From positions 1 to 21,709 of the forward strand of contig JAYQVM010000019.1 in assembly GCA_038148435.1 (NCBI GenBank): DNA of 21,709 bases, in the 5' to 3' direction. Numbering within the stretch: the first letter of the stretch is position 1; each line of letters opens with the position of its first letter. This stretch comes from UBA5109 sp038148435. Lineage in GTDB: Bacteria > Pseudomonadota > Gammaproteobacteria > Pseudomonadales > Pseudohongiellaceae. A program made the translations under genes and the position numbers. Shown in pieces: positions 7,307-15,303 of the stretch. Below the pieces are notes generated by a model, which was given only the letters and a program-made list of their open reading frames with translations, did not search any database and was not told where the DNA came from.

Positions 7307-8962
7307 TTAGCGAAGAAAAGCTGGACAGCCTGGAAAGAAATTACCGTCAGTAGTATGTTCATCGCACCAGTCCTTGACACGTTGAATACCTGGATTCACC
7401 ATCTCGATAACTTCCTGGTAGGACATGACCTCCATATGCACCGGCACGTTAATCTCTACCTCCAGGTCACGGTAGGCAATATTGTCGAGCCAACTGTCAC
7501 CCCACCATTGCAAATCTTCGGCCGCTGTTGCGACATCCGCCTCGATAATCATTTTATGTTCGGGCACATAGGCGAATAAATTATCGGCCGTGTGATTGTT
7601 GTTGATGGTGTGATAGAGCTCCACACGCATGTTTCCATCTTCCAGCACCATCGTATCGTCTACTGGAATAAAATTCAGGGTCTCACCATTGCGTGCCAGG
7701 TCATCCGGAAAATTGGGTGCCGGATGTGCTGCCATTTCCGCGAAAATCACTCCATTATTACGCCGCGATATCACCGTTAAACCTTCCGCAATAGCCTGAC
7801 GCAGACCACGTGTGTGATCAAAATGATGGTGTGAAACGATAATCTCAGTCACCGGTTTTTCCGGCACAATGGTACGCGCCAGAGCCACCACTGCTTTCAC
7901 CCGGTCGATACCGCCACCGGCTTCATAGAGTGTCATGTGGTCGGCAAATTCGATCACCATGGTGCCACCTGTGATACGCCAGATACCCCTGGCAACGGCT
8001 TCAACTTCCAGCGAATTGGGATCAAAACCACCCGGTATAGGCTGGTTTAAAACTGTTTGTGGCGCAGATAGATCCTGGATATCACTGTCGACATAATAAC
8101 CATCCGCCCACATTTTCAGGTATTCGACGTTGCGCCAGTCCTGTTTGGCGTTATAACCCAGTGGCAGGTATACACCGTCATAGGGAACGAAGCCGGTGTA
8201 ATGAACTGTGTATTCTACTTCTCCCAAGTTCTGCTGAGGGTTTGACCAGCGAATCCAGGCTGGCAGGTTATTCGGGGGACGGATTGCCAGTGTCAGCAGG
8301 TCGCCTTCTTCCAGGGTAATATCCACCAGGGTCAGCCCAGACTCTTCGCGCCGATTTGTCAGGCTATTTTCCGGATCAAGTGCAGCGCGTACCGCTACCA
8401 ATGGATTAGTATGCATCCACATACGCAGATTACGAATATCCGCTTCGCCGCGCCGTCTTGCGACACCGGCCTCATTCAGGTTATAGGCAACGGCGCCATC
8501 CAGACTGGCATCCATAATGCGTCGTTGCAGTGCAAAATCATGCCCCCCATAAATAGCAAAGGGAAACAAGTCATTGTTGCGTTCCTGCTCATAATAACGG
8601 TCATTTTCCAGATCATAGATACGACGCAGATCATTGGCCTGAATGTATTTCTGCGGGGCATCAGGCAAGGACGTGATATTACCGCCACCATCCTGGTAAG
8701 CATAATGCGCATAACCCATCATGGTGATATTGCGAACCTGCATGATGCGTTCTTCACCGCCCATGGCCTGAACCACGGCATTGATTGCATCAATAGCAGT
8801 CGAACCAGGAACGGAACCGCTGGCAGCAGAATCCATTTCAGTATCATTACTAACACTTACCTCCTGTAGGTTCTGGACAGGCAAAGATGAATCAACGGAT
8901 GGCATCATCTCTGCTTGAGGTGCACAAGCANNNNNNNNNNGTATTAAGGTTATTGTTTTCAT
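7307..8962 (-). CDS. Metallo-beta-lactamase-fold hydrolase, probable lipoprotein
   Basis: This protein of about 551 residues combines a beta-rich N-terminal region (about 55-330) with a C-terminal metallo-beta-lactamase fold. The zinc motif HHHFDH is at 378-383, followed by TRG as in the fold. Later candidate metal ligands are the His457 region (NNNHTADN), Asp476 (EADVA) and His509 (PVHME). The N-terminus starts MKTITLI, is interrupted by the 10-N gap (four X residues), then reads ACAPQAE, which looks like a lipobox cysteine and suggests an outer- or inner-membrane lipoprotein. I chose the ATG at 8962 because AGAGG lies 6 bases upstream; the open frame extends to 9055 only because no stop intervenes. 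It is the last gene of a four-gene minus-strand operon, 49 bases after a secreted protein of unknown function. The substrate is unknown; lactone, ester or phosphoester hydrolysis are all possible for this fold. Confidence 0.88.
   Translation of the reverse strand: MKTITLIXXXXACAPQAEMMPSVDSSLPVQNLQEVSVSNDTEMDSAASGSVPGSTAIDAINAVVQAMGGEERIMQVRNITMMGYAHYAYQDGGGNITSLPDAPQKYIQANDLRRIYDLENDRYYEQERNNDLFPFAIYGGHDFALQRRIMDASLDGAVAYNLNEAGVARRRGEADIRNLRMWMHTNPLVAVRAALDPENSLTNRREESGLTLVDITLEEGDLLTLAIRPPNNLPAWIRWSNPQQNLGEVEYTVHYTGFVPYDGVYLPLGYNAKQDWRNVEYLKMWADGYYVDSDIQDLSAPQTVLNQPIPGGFDPNSLEVEAVARGIWRITGGTMVIEFADHMTLYEAGGGIDRVKAVVALARTIVPEKPVTEIIVSHHHFDHTRGLRQAIAEGLTVISRRNNGVIFAEMAAHPAPNFPDDLARNGETLNFIPVDDTMVLEDGNMRVELYHTINNNHTADNLFAYVPEHKMIIEADVATAAEDLQWWGDSWLDNIAYRDLEVEINVPVHMEVMSYQEVIEMVNPGIQRVKDWCDEHTTDGNFFPGCPAFLR
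8931..8940. other. Assembly gap (10 N)
   Basis: Ten consecutive N lie inside the signal-peptide codons of the metallo-hydrolase gene. The reading frame stays open across the gap, but the resulting signal peptide would have only 12 residues before the cysteine, shorter than normal lipoprotein signals. The true gap is therefore probably longer than ten bases. Confidence 0.99.
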
Positions 8963-9011
8963 GTTGTCCTCTTCAAGCTCTGTTGTTTTTTGACCTGACA
9001 ATCCGCAATCA

Positions 9012-9782
9012 CTATCTGCAAATTGTTGGCTCCCAGTTATTCCCGTTGGCTTCATACTTAAAATTGGTGCTCCAGATGATTTCTTCTCTGAGGTAGGCCG
9101 GATCAGTAATAATACTGGTCACGATCAGCCAGCGCTCACCACTGGGCGTTTCCACTACACGGTAAAAATCATCCACGGTGGTCTGATCACTGTAGGGCAC
9201 ACCGTTACGCTGCAAATAGCCCGACGATAAGACAGATGTGCTGGCACGTAGATTACCACCTTCAAAACTCCTGATCGGCCCGCCAAAACCTAAGCCGCGA
9301 GTCTGACGTTCCTTGTACCAGTTTGCCCTGGTATAACCCTGCAAACTGGCTGATTGTGATTCTATATCCTCAGCATTGAAATGCAGCAGTCGAGTCTGGG
9401 ATCCAGCACTGAAATCAATACGCAGGGTTTCTTCATCCTCCCAACTGATATGCAGACGTCCCGGATAACGGATAATCCCCGCTCCACCAAAAGCCAGACA
9501 GCTTTCCAGCTCACTGTCATCAGGCCTCCAGGCATTGGCCAGTTCTTCACCAGCCTGATTCAGCGGTATGCTGCCCGGGTCACCGACCGGCGGTACCAGC
9601 ATGCGCCAGCGCCAGTCCTCTGTGACTACTGATACCCAGTAGCCTGTCATATCAAAAGGAGCTGCCTCCTGGGGAGACGGCGGCGGTCCGGCAGGCCCAC
9701 CACGCTGGGCAAGTGCCTGTGTTGAAAGCAGTATCAGCATGCTCAGGCCGGCCATGCTGAAGCTTGATAGTTGTTTTTTCAT
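9012..9782 (-). CDS. Secreted protein of unknown function (paralogue of 10746-11582)
   Basis: This 256-residue protein has a clear Sec signal peptide (MKKQLSSFSMAGLSMLILLSTQALA) and then a Gly/Pro/Gln-rich linker (RGGPAGPPPSPQEAAP). The body contains DMTGYWVSVVTEDWRWRML, PLNQAGEELANAW with a downstream cysteine, and near the C-terminus QRNGVPYSDQTTVDDFYR and VTSIITDPAYLREEI. The last two correspond to RRNGIPRSDQATRPEYFMR and VSVIEDPLYLTETF in the protein at 10746-11582, so the two are diverged paralogues. The ATG at 9782 has AGAGG 7 bases upstream. It lies 32 bases after a metallo-hydrolase gene and 49 bases before another. I do not recognise a named domain. A beta-rich, possibly barrel-like periplasmic domain and a partner role for the adjacent hydrolase are inference. 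Confidence 0.85.
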   Translation of the reverse strand: MKKQLSSFSMAGLSMLILLSTQALAQRGGPAGPPPSPQEAAPFDMTGYWVSVVTEDWRWRMLVPPVGDPGSIPLNQAGEELANAWRPDDSELESCLAFGGAGIIRYPGRLHISWEDEETLRIDFSAGSQTRLLHFNAEDIESQSASLQGYTRANWYKERQTRGLGFGGPIRSFEGGNLRASTSVLSSGYLQRNGVPYSDQTTVDDFYRVVETPSGERWLIVTSIITDPAYLREEIIWSTNFKYEANGNNWEPTICR

Positions 9783-9814
9783 GAAAATTCCTCTTAAGGT
9801 AGCAGGCTTAAGAA

Positions 9815-10735
9815 TCACTGCTCACTCAACTCTGCATAAATTACTTCAATAAACCGTTCGGTGGTCCAGAATCCACTGTCGGCACCATAGATGGGATCAT
9901 AGTCACGCGTCAGTCGTTCGGCTTTCACCTGCTCCAGACTGAGCCCTCGCGCGACGGCATCTTCAATGCGTTCATAAATGACCGTCAGCATATCGCGGTA
10001 ATTCACCAGTTCGTATTCATCCGTGATTCTGCCATGACCTGGAATAATATAGGTCCCTGCCTGCTGAATTCCGTTAGGTATCGCTATCGCTAGCATATTA
10101 TTCAGGGCATCCAGATAGCCTCGAACACTACCGCCATTATTGACGTCAATGATCGGGTAAATGCCCAGGGTAAAAATATCCCCAGCAGCGAGCACATTGG
10201 AACCGCGGAAGTAGACAATACTGTCTCCATCAGTATGTGCAGCTGGCTGGTGAATCAGCTGAACCGCTTCCCCATTGGAATAAAATTCCATGCTGGGCGT
10301 GCCATAGGTATTACCTGGCAGCGCTTCGGCGGCAAACTCCGCTTCGTCGGTGACCATGCTGACCATAACGCCGGCATGCGCATATATCGCGGCAGGACCT
10401 CCGGTCAGAAATTCGCCTGCCAGGGAAACAGCCGAATTACCACCCACATGGTCAGCATGTATATGTGTATTGATAATCCAGCGAATCGGCACATCAAATT
10501 CATCTTTCAGCAGGGCTATCAGCTGATCACTGGCCTGCGCCAGTTTGGTATCCACCACAACGATGCCTTCCTCACCAACCAGCAGTGTTGTATTACCCCC
10601 GCCACCGGCGACCATCCACACTTGCCCCTGCACATGCAGTAGTTCCAGCTCTGTTTCCTGCGCCTGCAGAACAGTACTTACACACAGCAGCAAGGAGAGC
10701 AGTAGAGTCTTAATCATTATTTTCATCTGTTTCAT
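9815..10735 (-). CDS. Exported metallo-beta-lactamase-fold hydrolase
   Basis: This 306-residue protein has a Sec signal peptide (about 1-25, cleavage after LQA) and a complete metallo-beta-lactamase fold. VWMVAGGGGNTTLLVGEEGI (39-58) and VVVDTK (59-64) form the first strands, HIHADH (91-96) then VGGN is the zinc motif, and His167 (AAHTDGD), Asp186 (AAGDIF) and His234 (IPGHG) complete the expected metal set. It resembles the periplasmic zinc hydrolases often found near PQQ-dependent dehydrogenases and the SoxH-like group, but assignment to one subfamily is not secure. The ATG at 10735 has AGGGAA about 7 bases upstream; an upstream in-frame extension lacks a signal peptide and overlaps the previous gene. 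It follows the secreted protein gene by 10 bases. All catalytic residues are present, so it is likely active in the periplasm on an unidentified substrate. Confidence 0.92.
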   Translation of the reverse strand: MKQMKIMIKTLLLSLLLCVSTVLQAQETELELLHVQGQVWMVAGGGGNTTLLVGEEGIVVVDTKLAQASDQLIALLKDEFDVPIRWIINTHIHADHVGGNSAVSLAGEFLTGGPAAIYAHAGVMVSMVTDEAEFAAEALPGNTYGTPSMEFYSNGEAVQLIHQPAAHTDGDSIVYFRGSNVLAAGDIFTLGIYPIIDVNNGGSVRGYLDALNNMLAIAIPNGIQQAGTYIIPGHGRITDEYELVNYRDMLTVIYERIEDAVARGLSLEQVKAERLTRDYDPIYGADSGFWTTERFIEVIYAELSEQ

Positions 10736-10745
10736 GTTGATTTCC

Positions 10746-11582
10746 CTATTCCGCCTGCAGGTCTTTAATGACTTGCATGTACTCCGGATAGGTTGTCTCA
10801 GCTCCACCCCTTGTCGTCTCAAAAGGAATATCGTGTGTTTCAGAGAATTCTCGAAGATACTCATTTTGTCCGGGCAATATATGCGGCACAAAATCCGGAG
10901 CCAGGCCAACTTCATCGCGATAGGAACAAATATATGGAGCCATCTGATAACCCAGTTCGAGTTCCCAGTCGCGACTACGGATAAAAGTCTCTGTCAGATA
11001 CAGTGGGTCCTCTATGACACTGACCTGAGTCAGGTAATTACCATTACGCATAAAGTACTCGGGACGAGTTGCCTGATCACTGCGCGGTATCCCGTTACGA
11101 CGAACCCAGCCTTCTTTCAGGTGCGTGGTCGTCACCACCAGCATATCTCCCTGCCATTCTCCTGTTGAAAACCCTTCCCAGGTATGGGGCGCAAATTCAG
11201 AAGGATGTTCGCGACCATCCATCCATATGGTGCGTACCGGTGTCATCCAGCCCATAACCAGTTTATAGGCCTTGGTCTGCCAGGTGACTTCATCTATTTC
11301 CTTGTAGATCAGCATGCTGCTGAAGCTGGGCGAATAGTCCGAAGGATGTGGTTCACACTGATGCTCCAGCACGGACCACTTGGTGGCGGTCCAGGCATCA
11401 CCTTTATAGCGAGCGGCTTCATTGATTGGCAAACCTGAATAGTCACCGATATCCGGCCCACCACCGCGCTCATAATCATCTTCATGACGACGCGAGCCCC
11501 AGGGGCCGGCAATATCGATCTGTGAATAGGCCGGCGGCATGGCCACCATGACCATGGCAAAAAAGATTACATGTTTGATCAT
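10746..11582 (-). CDS. Secreted protein of unknown function, first gene of hydrolase operon
   Basis: This 278-residue protein carries a short signal peptide (MIKHVIFFAMVMVAMPPAYSQ) followed by IDIAGPWGSRRHEDD. Conserved-looking blocks include LPINEAARYKGDAW with WSVLEHQCEP, RTIWMDGREHPSEFAPHTW, GEWQGDMLVVTTTHLKEGW, RRNGIPRSDQAT and VIEDPLYLTETFIRS. I recognise these as a recurrent uncharacterised family of exported proteins in Proteobacteria, without a named function. The second copy at 9012-9782 shares the C-terminal blocks. The ATG at 11582 is preceded by GGGGAGAG; a longer frame begins with TTG at 11606 and would spoil the signal peptide. It is the first gene of the operon and is followed after 10 bases by a metallo-hydrolase gene. 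The pairing with that hydrolase suggests a shared substrate or complex, which is inference. Confidence 0.87.
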   Translation of the reverse strand: MIKHVIFFAMVMVAMPPAYSQIDIAGPWGSRRHEDDYERGGGPDIGDYSGLPINEAARYKGDAWTATKWSVLEHQCEPHPSDYSPSFSSMLIYKEIDEVTWQTKAYKLVMGWMTPVRTIWMDGREHPSEFAPHTWEGFSTGEWQGDMLVVTTTHLKEGWVRRNGIPRSDQATRPEYFMRNGNYLTQVSVIEDPLYLTETFIRSRDWELELGYQMAPYICSYRDEVGLAPDFVPHILPGQNEYLREFSETHDIPFETTRGGAETTYPEYMQVIKDLQAE

Positions 11583-11953
11583 TGTGCCGAGTCTCTCCCC
11601 TTTCAATGTCCAATTCTAAATAGCTTGCCCCAAACAATTTCGCGTCAAGATTTCATAACCATAAAATTTTTATAGTTTTATTTGTATAAAGACGCACTAC
11701 CAAGCGCTCGAACTATACACTAATCCCATGAAATTGTTTAAGCACTATCATCCCCCGATGCTATGAAAAGGACCCCTTGCGGGTGCTGTTTGCGTTATTG
11801 ATAACTCAATATGCTTGGCACCACAGCCCTGTATCTGAAGCTACCATCAGGCCCTTGACGATTGATTTATCTGAAACACAAAGCTAACTTATTATTCCTG
11901 AATAAAACATAGATTTTTTCATCACAATTAGAACTCTGACAAAGAGGCCAACC
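11583..11953. promoter_or_regulatory. Divergent intergenic region between hydrolase operon and beta-helix gene
   Basis: These 371 bases hold no convincing gene. They must contain promoters for both flanking transcription units. I see a 6-bp inverted repeat TATTGA-TAAC-TCAATA (11796-11811), a short GC hairpin ACCC-CTTGC-GGGT (11772-11784) that resembles a relic terminator, and a TTGACG (11855-11860) that could be a -35 box for the plus-strand gene but lacks a good -10 at the right distance. The AT-rich stretch 11650-11695 is the lowest-melting part. Confidence 0.4.
11619..11648 (-). promoter_or_regulatory. Possible promoter of the exported hydrolase operon
   Basis: On the minus strand TTGACG (11648-11643) is followed after 18 bases by GCTATT (11624-11619), about 37 bases before the ATG at 11582. 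The -35 box is good and the -10 box is weak, so this is a tentative sigma-70 promoter. Confidence 0.3.
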
Positions 11954-14011
11954 ATGCATACATTTTGTTTTCTTTCCCGAATAAATTTCTCTCTGGCAGC
12001 ATTGACACTACTGCTGTGCCCGTTTGCTCTGGGGCAGGATAATGTCACGGCCGGGGATCTCTTTGTTGAGCCACCAACACTGGAAAATCTGGGATTCGAA
12101 TGGCAGATCAATGGCGACGACAATCGCAATGCTTCCGTTGAGGTAGCCTACCGTGAAAAAGGTACCAGCAACTGGCAAGAGGGCCTGCCCCTGTTTCGCC
12201 TGCAACATGAAGAAGTCACCTCCATTGTGTTTACAGGCGCCTTTAATGTAGTCACGCCCAACATGTTTGCCGGCTCTATCTTTGGCCTGGAACCAGACAC
12301 CCTGTACGAAGCCCGCTTCAACTTGAGCGACCCGGATGGAGTCAACGGGATTGCTGAACGCATCGTCGAGGTGAGAACCCGGCCGGAACCCATGCCAGCT
12401 AAAGATGGTAATGTGTATCATGTTTATCCCTTCGACTGGGAAGGCCCGCGCGAAGAACCTGCTTTCAAAGGACTGCTGTCAGCCTACTTCATGAGTTCTG
12501 CCGACTATGCCGAGTTCACACCCACTGAAGGCGGCGACTGGTACAACGCTTTCCCCCCGCGAGTGCAGCCGGGCGATACCATTCTAGTGCATGCCGGTGT
12601 CTATAAAGATCAGCGCTTTCGTTATGGTCATGAGCTGCTGTCCGGCTGGACTGAATGTTGTAACACCACCGGGGACGGCACCTATTACCTGACAGCAAAA
12701 GGCACTGCAGAGCGGCCTATCGTTATTAAGGCCGCCGGTGACGGCGAAGTCGTTTTCGACGGCGACGGCAACCATAATCTATTTAATGTCATGGCCGCCG
12801 ATTACCATTACTTTGAAGGGCTGACTTTCCGCAACACCTTTATCACCTTCGAGGCTGGTCTGAAACGTATCGCAGGGGCCAAGGGCCTTAGCTTCAAGAA
12901 CAACACATTTGAAAACATCGGTATCGGCATTCATACAGACTGGAGCGGCTCTCGAGATTTCTATATCGCCGATAATTATTTTACCGGCCGTCATAATACC
13001 GAACTCCTGGTTCCCTGGTCAGTGAGCCCCAACCGTCCTAACTGGGATTACTGGTCAAAAATTCCGGATATCATGATGTTAACTGACAACCAGTCGCAGT
13101 TTGCCATTAAGGTCTATGGTTCAGGCCATGTCATCGCCTATAACAGTGTTTATCATTTTCACGACGGCATCGATCATGCCACCTACGGCGAACCCGATGA
13201 CTGGCCAAATACTCCACGTGAACTGATCCCCGTTTCAATTGATATCTATAACAATGATATTTACAACGTACATGATAACTGTATTGAAGCAGACGGCGCT
13301 TTCTACAATGTCCGCGTCATGCGCAACCGCTGCTTCAACTCTGCATTACAGGCTTACAGTCTACAGCCGCTTGGTGGCGGCCCGGCTTATTTCATCCGTA
13401 ATATCAGCTATAACTCACCGGCATCGGGTTCCATCAAGTTTTCCCAACGACCTGCCGGTGGCGTGTATTACCATAATACCTTTTTCTCAAATGCTGCACC
13501 TGGCATGGGCAACGAAGCTGCCAACCTGGAATTTAGAAATAACCTGATTCTCGGACAGTACGACGGACCCGTCATGGGCATTCCCACCCTCACCAATTAT
13601 TCAACAAGTGACTATAATGGCTATTACATCAATGAAAACAGGAGCACTGCTCCCTTTATGTGGTACTCACCACCTTTTAATCGTGATGCCAATTATGAAT
13701 TAGATGCATTGATTCAGCGTAACTATGATTCACTTGATGCTTTCACTGAAGCGACCGGGCAGGAGCGTAACAGCATCCTCATAGATCCGAGCATATTCCG
13801 CAACGTCATCATGCCAAATCCAAATGGTGAGCTTACCGATATGTATCTCATTGAGGATGTTGATTATCGCCTACGTCGTGGTGCTGCAGCCATTGATGCT
13901 GGAATAGTATTGCCGGGCGTTAATGATGACTTTGAAGGACGTGCACCAGACCTAGGCGCTATCGAGTTTGGTGAAGATATGCCGCATTTTGGACCGAGAA
14001 ATTTTCAGTGA
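11954..14011 (+). CDS. Exported right-handed beta-helix (pectate-lyase-like) protein
   Basis: This 685-residue protein has a signal peptide (about 1-27, ending LCPFALGQ) and an N-terminal fibronectin-III-like or carbohydrate-binding-type segment (about 30-145, with GLEPDTLYEARFNLSDPDG). A parallel beta-helix follows from about 190 to 600: QPGDTILVHAGVYKDQ is the typical entry, then GTAERPIVIKAAGDGEVVFDGDG, YFEGLTFRN, LSFKNNTFENIGIGIHTD, FYIADNYF, VIAYNSVYHFHDGIDH, IDIYNNDIYNVHDNCIEAD, VRVMRNRCFNS and LEFRNNLILG as successive coils. The C-terminus (AAIDAGIVLPGVNDDFEGRAPDLGAIEFG) is the usual ending of this family. Such proteins are polysaccharide lyases, epimerases or glycan-binding proteins outside the cytoplasm. 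I cannot assign a lyase family or catalytic residues. AAAGAGG precedes the ATG at good spacing. It is divergent from the hydrolase operon, sharing its upstream region. Confidence 0.9.
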   Translation: MHTFCFLSRINFSLAALTLLLCPFALGQDNVTAGDLFVEPPTLENLGFEWQINGDDNRNASVEVAYREKGTSNWQEGLPLFRLQHEEVTSIVFTGAFNVVTPNMFAGSIFGLEPDTLYEARFNLSDPDGVNGIAERIVEVRTRPEPMPAKDGNVYHVYPFDWEGPREEPAFKGLLSAYFMSSADYAEFTPTEGGDWYNAFPPRVQPGDTILVHAGVYKDQRFRYGHELLSGWTECCNTTGDGTYYLTAKGTAERPIVIKAAGDGEVVFDGDGNHNLFNVMAADYHYFEGLTFRNTFITFEAGLKRIAGAKGLSFKNNTFENIGIGIHTDWSGSRDFYIADNYFTGRHNTELLVPWSVSPNRPNWDYWSKIPDIMMLTDNQSQFAIKVYGSGHVIAYNSVYHFHDGIDHATYGEPDDWPNTPRELIPVSIDIYNNDIYNVHDNCIEADGAFYNVRVMRNRCFNSALQAYSLQPLGGGPAYFIRNISYNSPASGSIKFSQRPAGGVYYHNTFFSNAAPGMGNEAANLEFRNNLILGQYDGPVMGIPTLTNYSTSDYNGYYINENRSTAPFMWYSPPFNRDANYELDALIQRNYDSLDAFTEATGQERNSILIDPSIFRNVIMPNPNGELTDMYLIEDVDYRLRRGAAAIDAGIVLPGVNDDFEGRAPDLGAIEFGEDMPHFGPRNFQ

Positions 14012-14241
14012 ATAAGCAAAAGTAGAAATAGATTACAAATACTTTTCTAATTTTAGGTCACTAGTTTTCTCTTATGTTACTATGATTTATTAATCGAATT
14101 TATTCAGGGAATGATATTTATAGGGTTAAATAAAAAGTTAGAGTAAATTTTAGTGTTAAGAAATTGCAAAAGGGCTATAGTGCCACCAATTTATGATTTT
14201 TTTCCTAACTTAATATAGTTTTTCTCGATAAGGAGTACGTA

Positions 14242-15216
14242 ATGATTTTTATAACTACACAGAAAAATAAATACAGACAGAGGTTCTTATTTAATTTACC
14301 TACTTTCCCTCTTTTATTAATTAGCTTAATTTCTTTGACTGCCTGCGCAGCTGAATCTAACAATTTAGAACTTGAAGTTTATACTGCGGAATTTAGTGGT
14401 ATCGCTGAAAATTCTTTTACATTATTGGGAAATGAGGCGGCTATTCAGATTGATACCCCTTGGTTATTAGCTGATGGTGAAACTTTAGCTCAACATATAA
14501 CTGATAGCGGGAGAGAACTTAGCCACATTCTGTTAACACATGGACACCCAGATCACTATATGGGGCTAGGGCCATTAATAGAAGCATTTCCAAATGCACA
14601 AGTCTTAGCACGCCAACCTGTAATTGATGAAATTTCTACACAGTTTCAAGCTAAATGGGTACATTGGGAGCCACTTTATGGTTCGCAACTGCCAATACGA
14701 CCGGTTATACCTGAGTTGTTAGAAGGCGATAGTATGCTTCTTGAAGGACATGAAATTCGATTTCTTGATGTACCACCAGCGGAAACTATGGACGCTACTG
14801 TATTTCATATCCCTTCATTAGGAGCTCTGATCACCGGAGACTTAATATTTTCAGAGATGCATCCTTATTTTGCAGACTTGAACAACCCTGGAAGCTGGAT
14901 TGAAGCTCTAAAACTAACACAGACAATCGCTCCAGTTGTGGATGTTTATCCCGGTCATGGCCCATCGGGAGGGAGCGAGTTACTCACTAATGCAATCAGT
15001 TATATGGAGGTATATCAGGACATCGCTCGGCCAGGAGTTCCACTACGAGACTTTGCACCTGCAATGGCAGAGAGTTTTCCAGATTATACACCTACTTTTT
15101 TATGGTGGACGCGTGGTCCAGGATTCGGCATCGTAGGTCCAGAACGTTTATCAGTGCCACAGGAAATTATTGAGCAATTACCCCCTCATTTACTAGAGGG
15201 AGCAGCACCTCCCTAA
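14242..15216 (+). CDS. Metallo-beta-lactamase-fold lipoprotein with atypical third metal site
   Basis: This 324-residue protein has a lipoprotein signal: a basic N-terminus, hydrophobic core LLLISLISLTAC, and lipobox cysteine at 35. The metallo-beta-lactamase fold follows: FTLLGNEAAIQIDTPW (59-74), THGHPDHYMGLG with the zinc motif HGHPDH at 100-105, ALITGDLIF with Asp200, and VYPGHGPSGG with His239. The usual histidine of the GH[ST] segment before the GD strand is absent; the corresponding text reads PPAETMDATVFHIP, with Glu181 at about that place. A conserved-looking His207 (SEMHPYFAD) follows. This pattern occurs in a divergent subgroup of the fold. AAGGAG lies 6 bases before the ATG. Base composition is lower in G+C than in the genes to the left. 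It lies 87 bases before another metallo-hydrolase in the same direction. The substrate is unknown. Confidence 0.9.
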   Translation: MIFITTQKNKYRQRFLFNLPTFPLLLISLISLTACAAESNNLELEVYTAEFSGIAENSFTLLGNEAAIQIDTPWLLADGETLAQHITDSGRELSHILLTHGHPDHYMGLGPLIEAFPNAQVLARQPVIDEISTQFQAKWVHWEPLYGSQLPIRPVIPELLEGDSMLLEGHEIRFLDVPPAETMDATVFHIPSLGALITGDLIFSEMHPYFADLNNPGSWIEALKLTQTIAPVVDVYPGHGPSGGSELLTNAISYMEVYQDIARPGVPLRDFAPAMAESFPDYTPTFLWWTRGPGFGIVGPERLSVPQEIIEQLPPHLLEGAAPP

Positions 15217-15303
15217 CAGAAACTAGTACAAAATTAGAGTGCCGATATACAAAACTTTATGATCTAAAAATTTTATCAAAAAGAATAATAAAGGTTATGC
15301 CTG

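Noticed and set aside
8411..8869. 152-codon plus-strand open frame opposite the metallo-hydrolase lipoprotein
   Set aside because: Antisense shadow of a coding gene; no ribosome-binding site or recognisable domain.
8963..9055. N-terminal extension of the metallo-hydrolase lipoprotein to an upstream ATG
   Set aside because: It would overlap the preceding gene and bury the signal peptide; the ATG at 8962 has a good AGAGG ribosome-binding site.
10545..11168. 207-codon plus-strand open frame across the hydrolase and secreted-protein genes
   Set aside because: It is antisense to two coding genes with signal peptides and motifs; its own translation is low-complexity Ser/Thr/Pro-rich at the start and shows no domain.
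11728..11766. Mini-ORF (12 codons) followed by a GC hairpin, resembling a leader peptide and attenuator
   Set aside because: No ribosome-binding site, no run of regulatory codons, and the hairpin stem is only 4 bp and far from the next gene.
14018..14046. AAAAGTA / TACTTTT inverted repeat after the beta-helix gene as a terminator
   Set aside because: The stem is almost all A-T with a 15-base loop, so it would be unstable as an intrinsic terminator.
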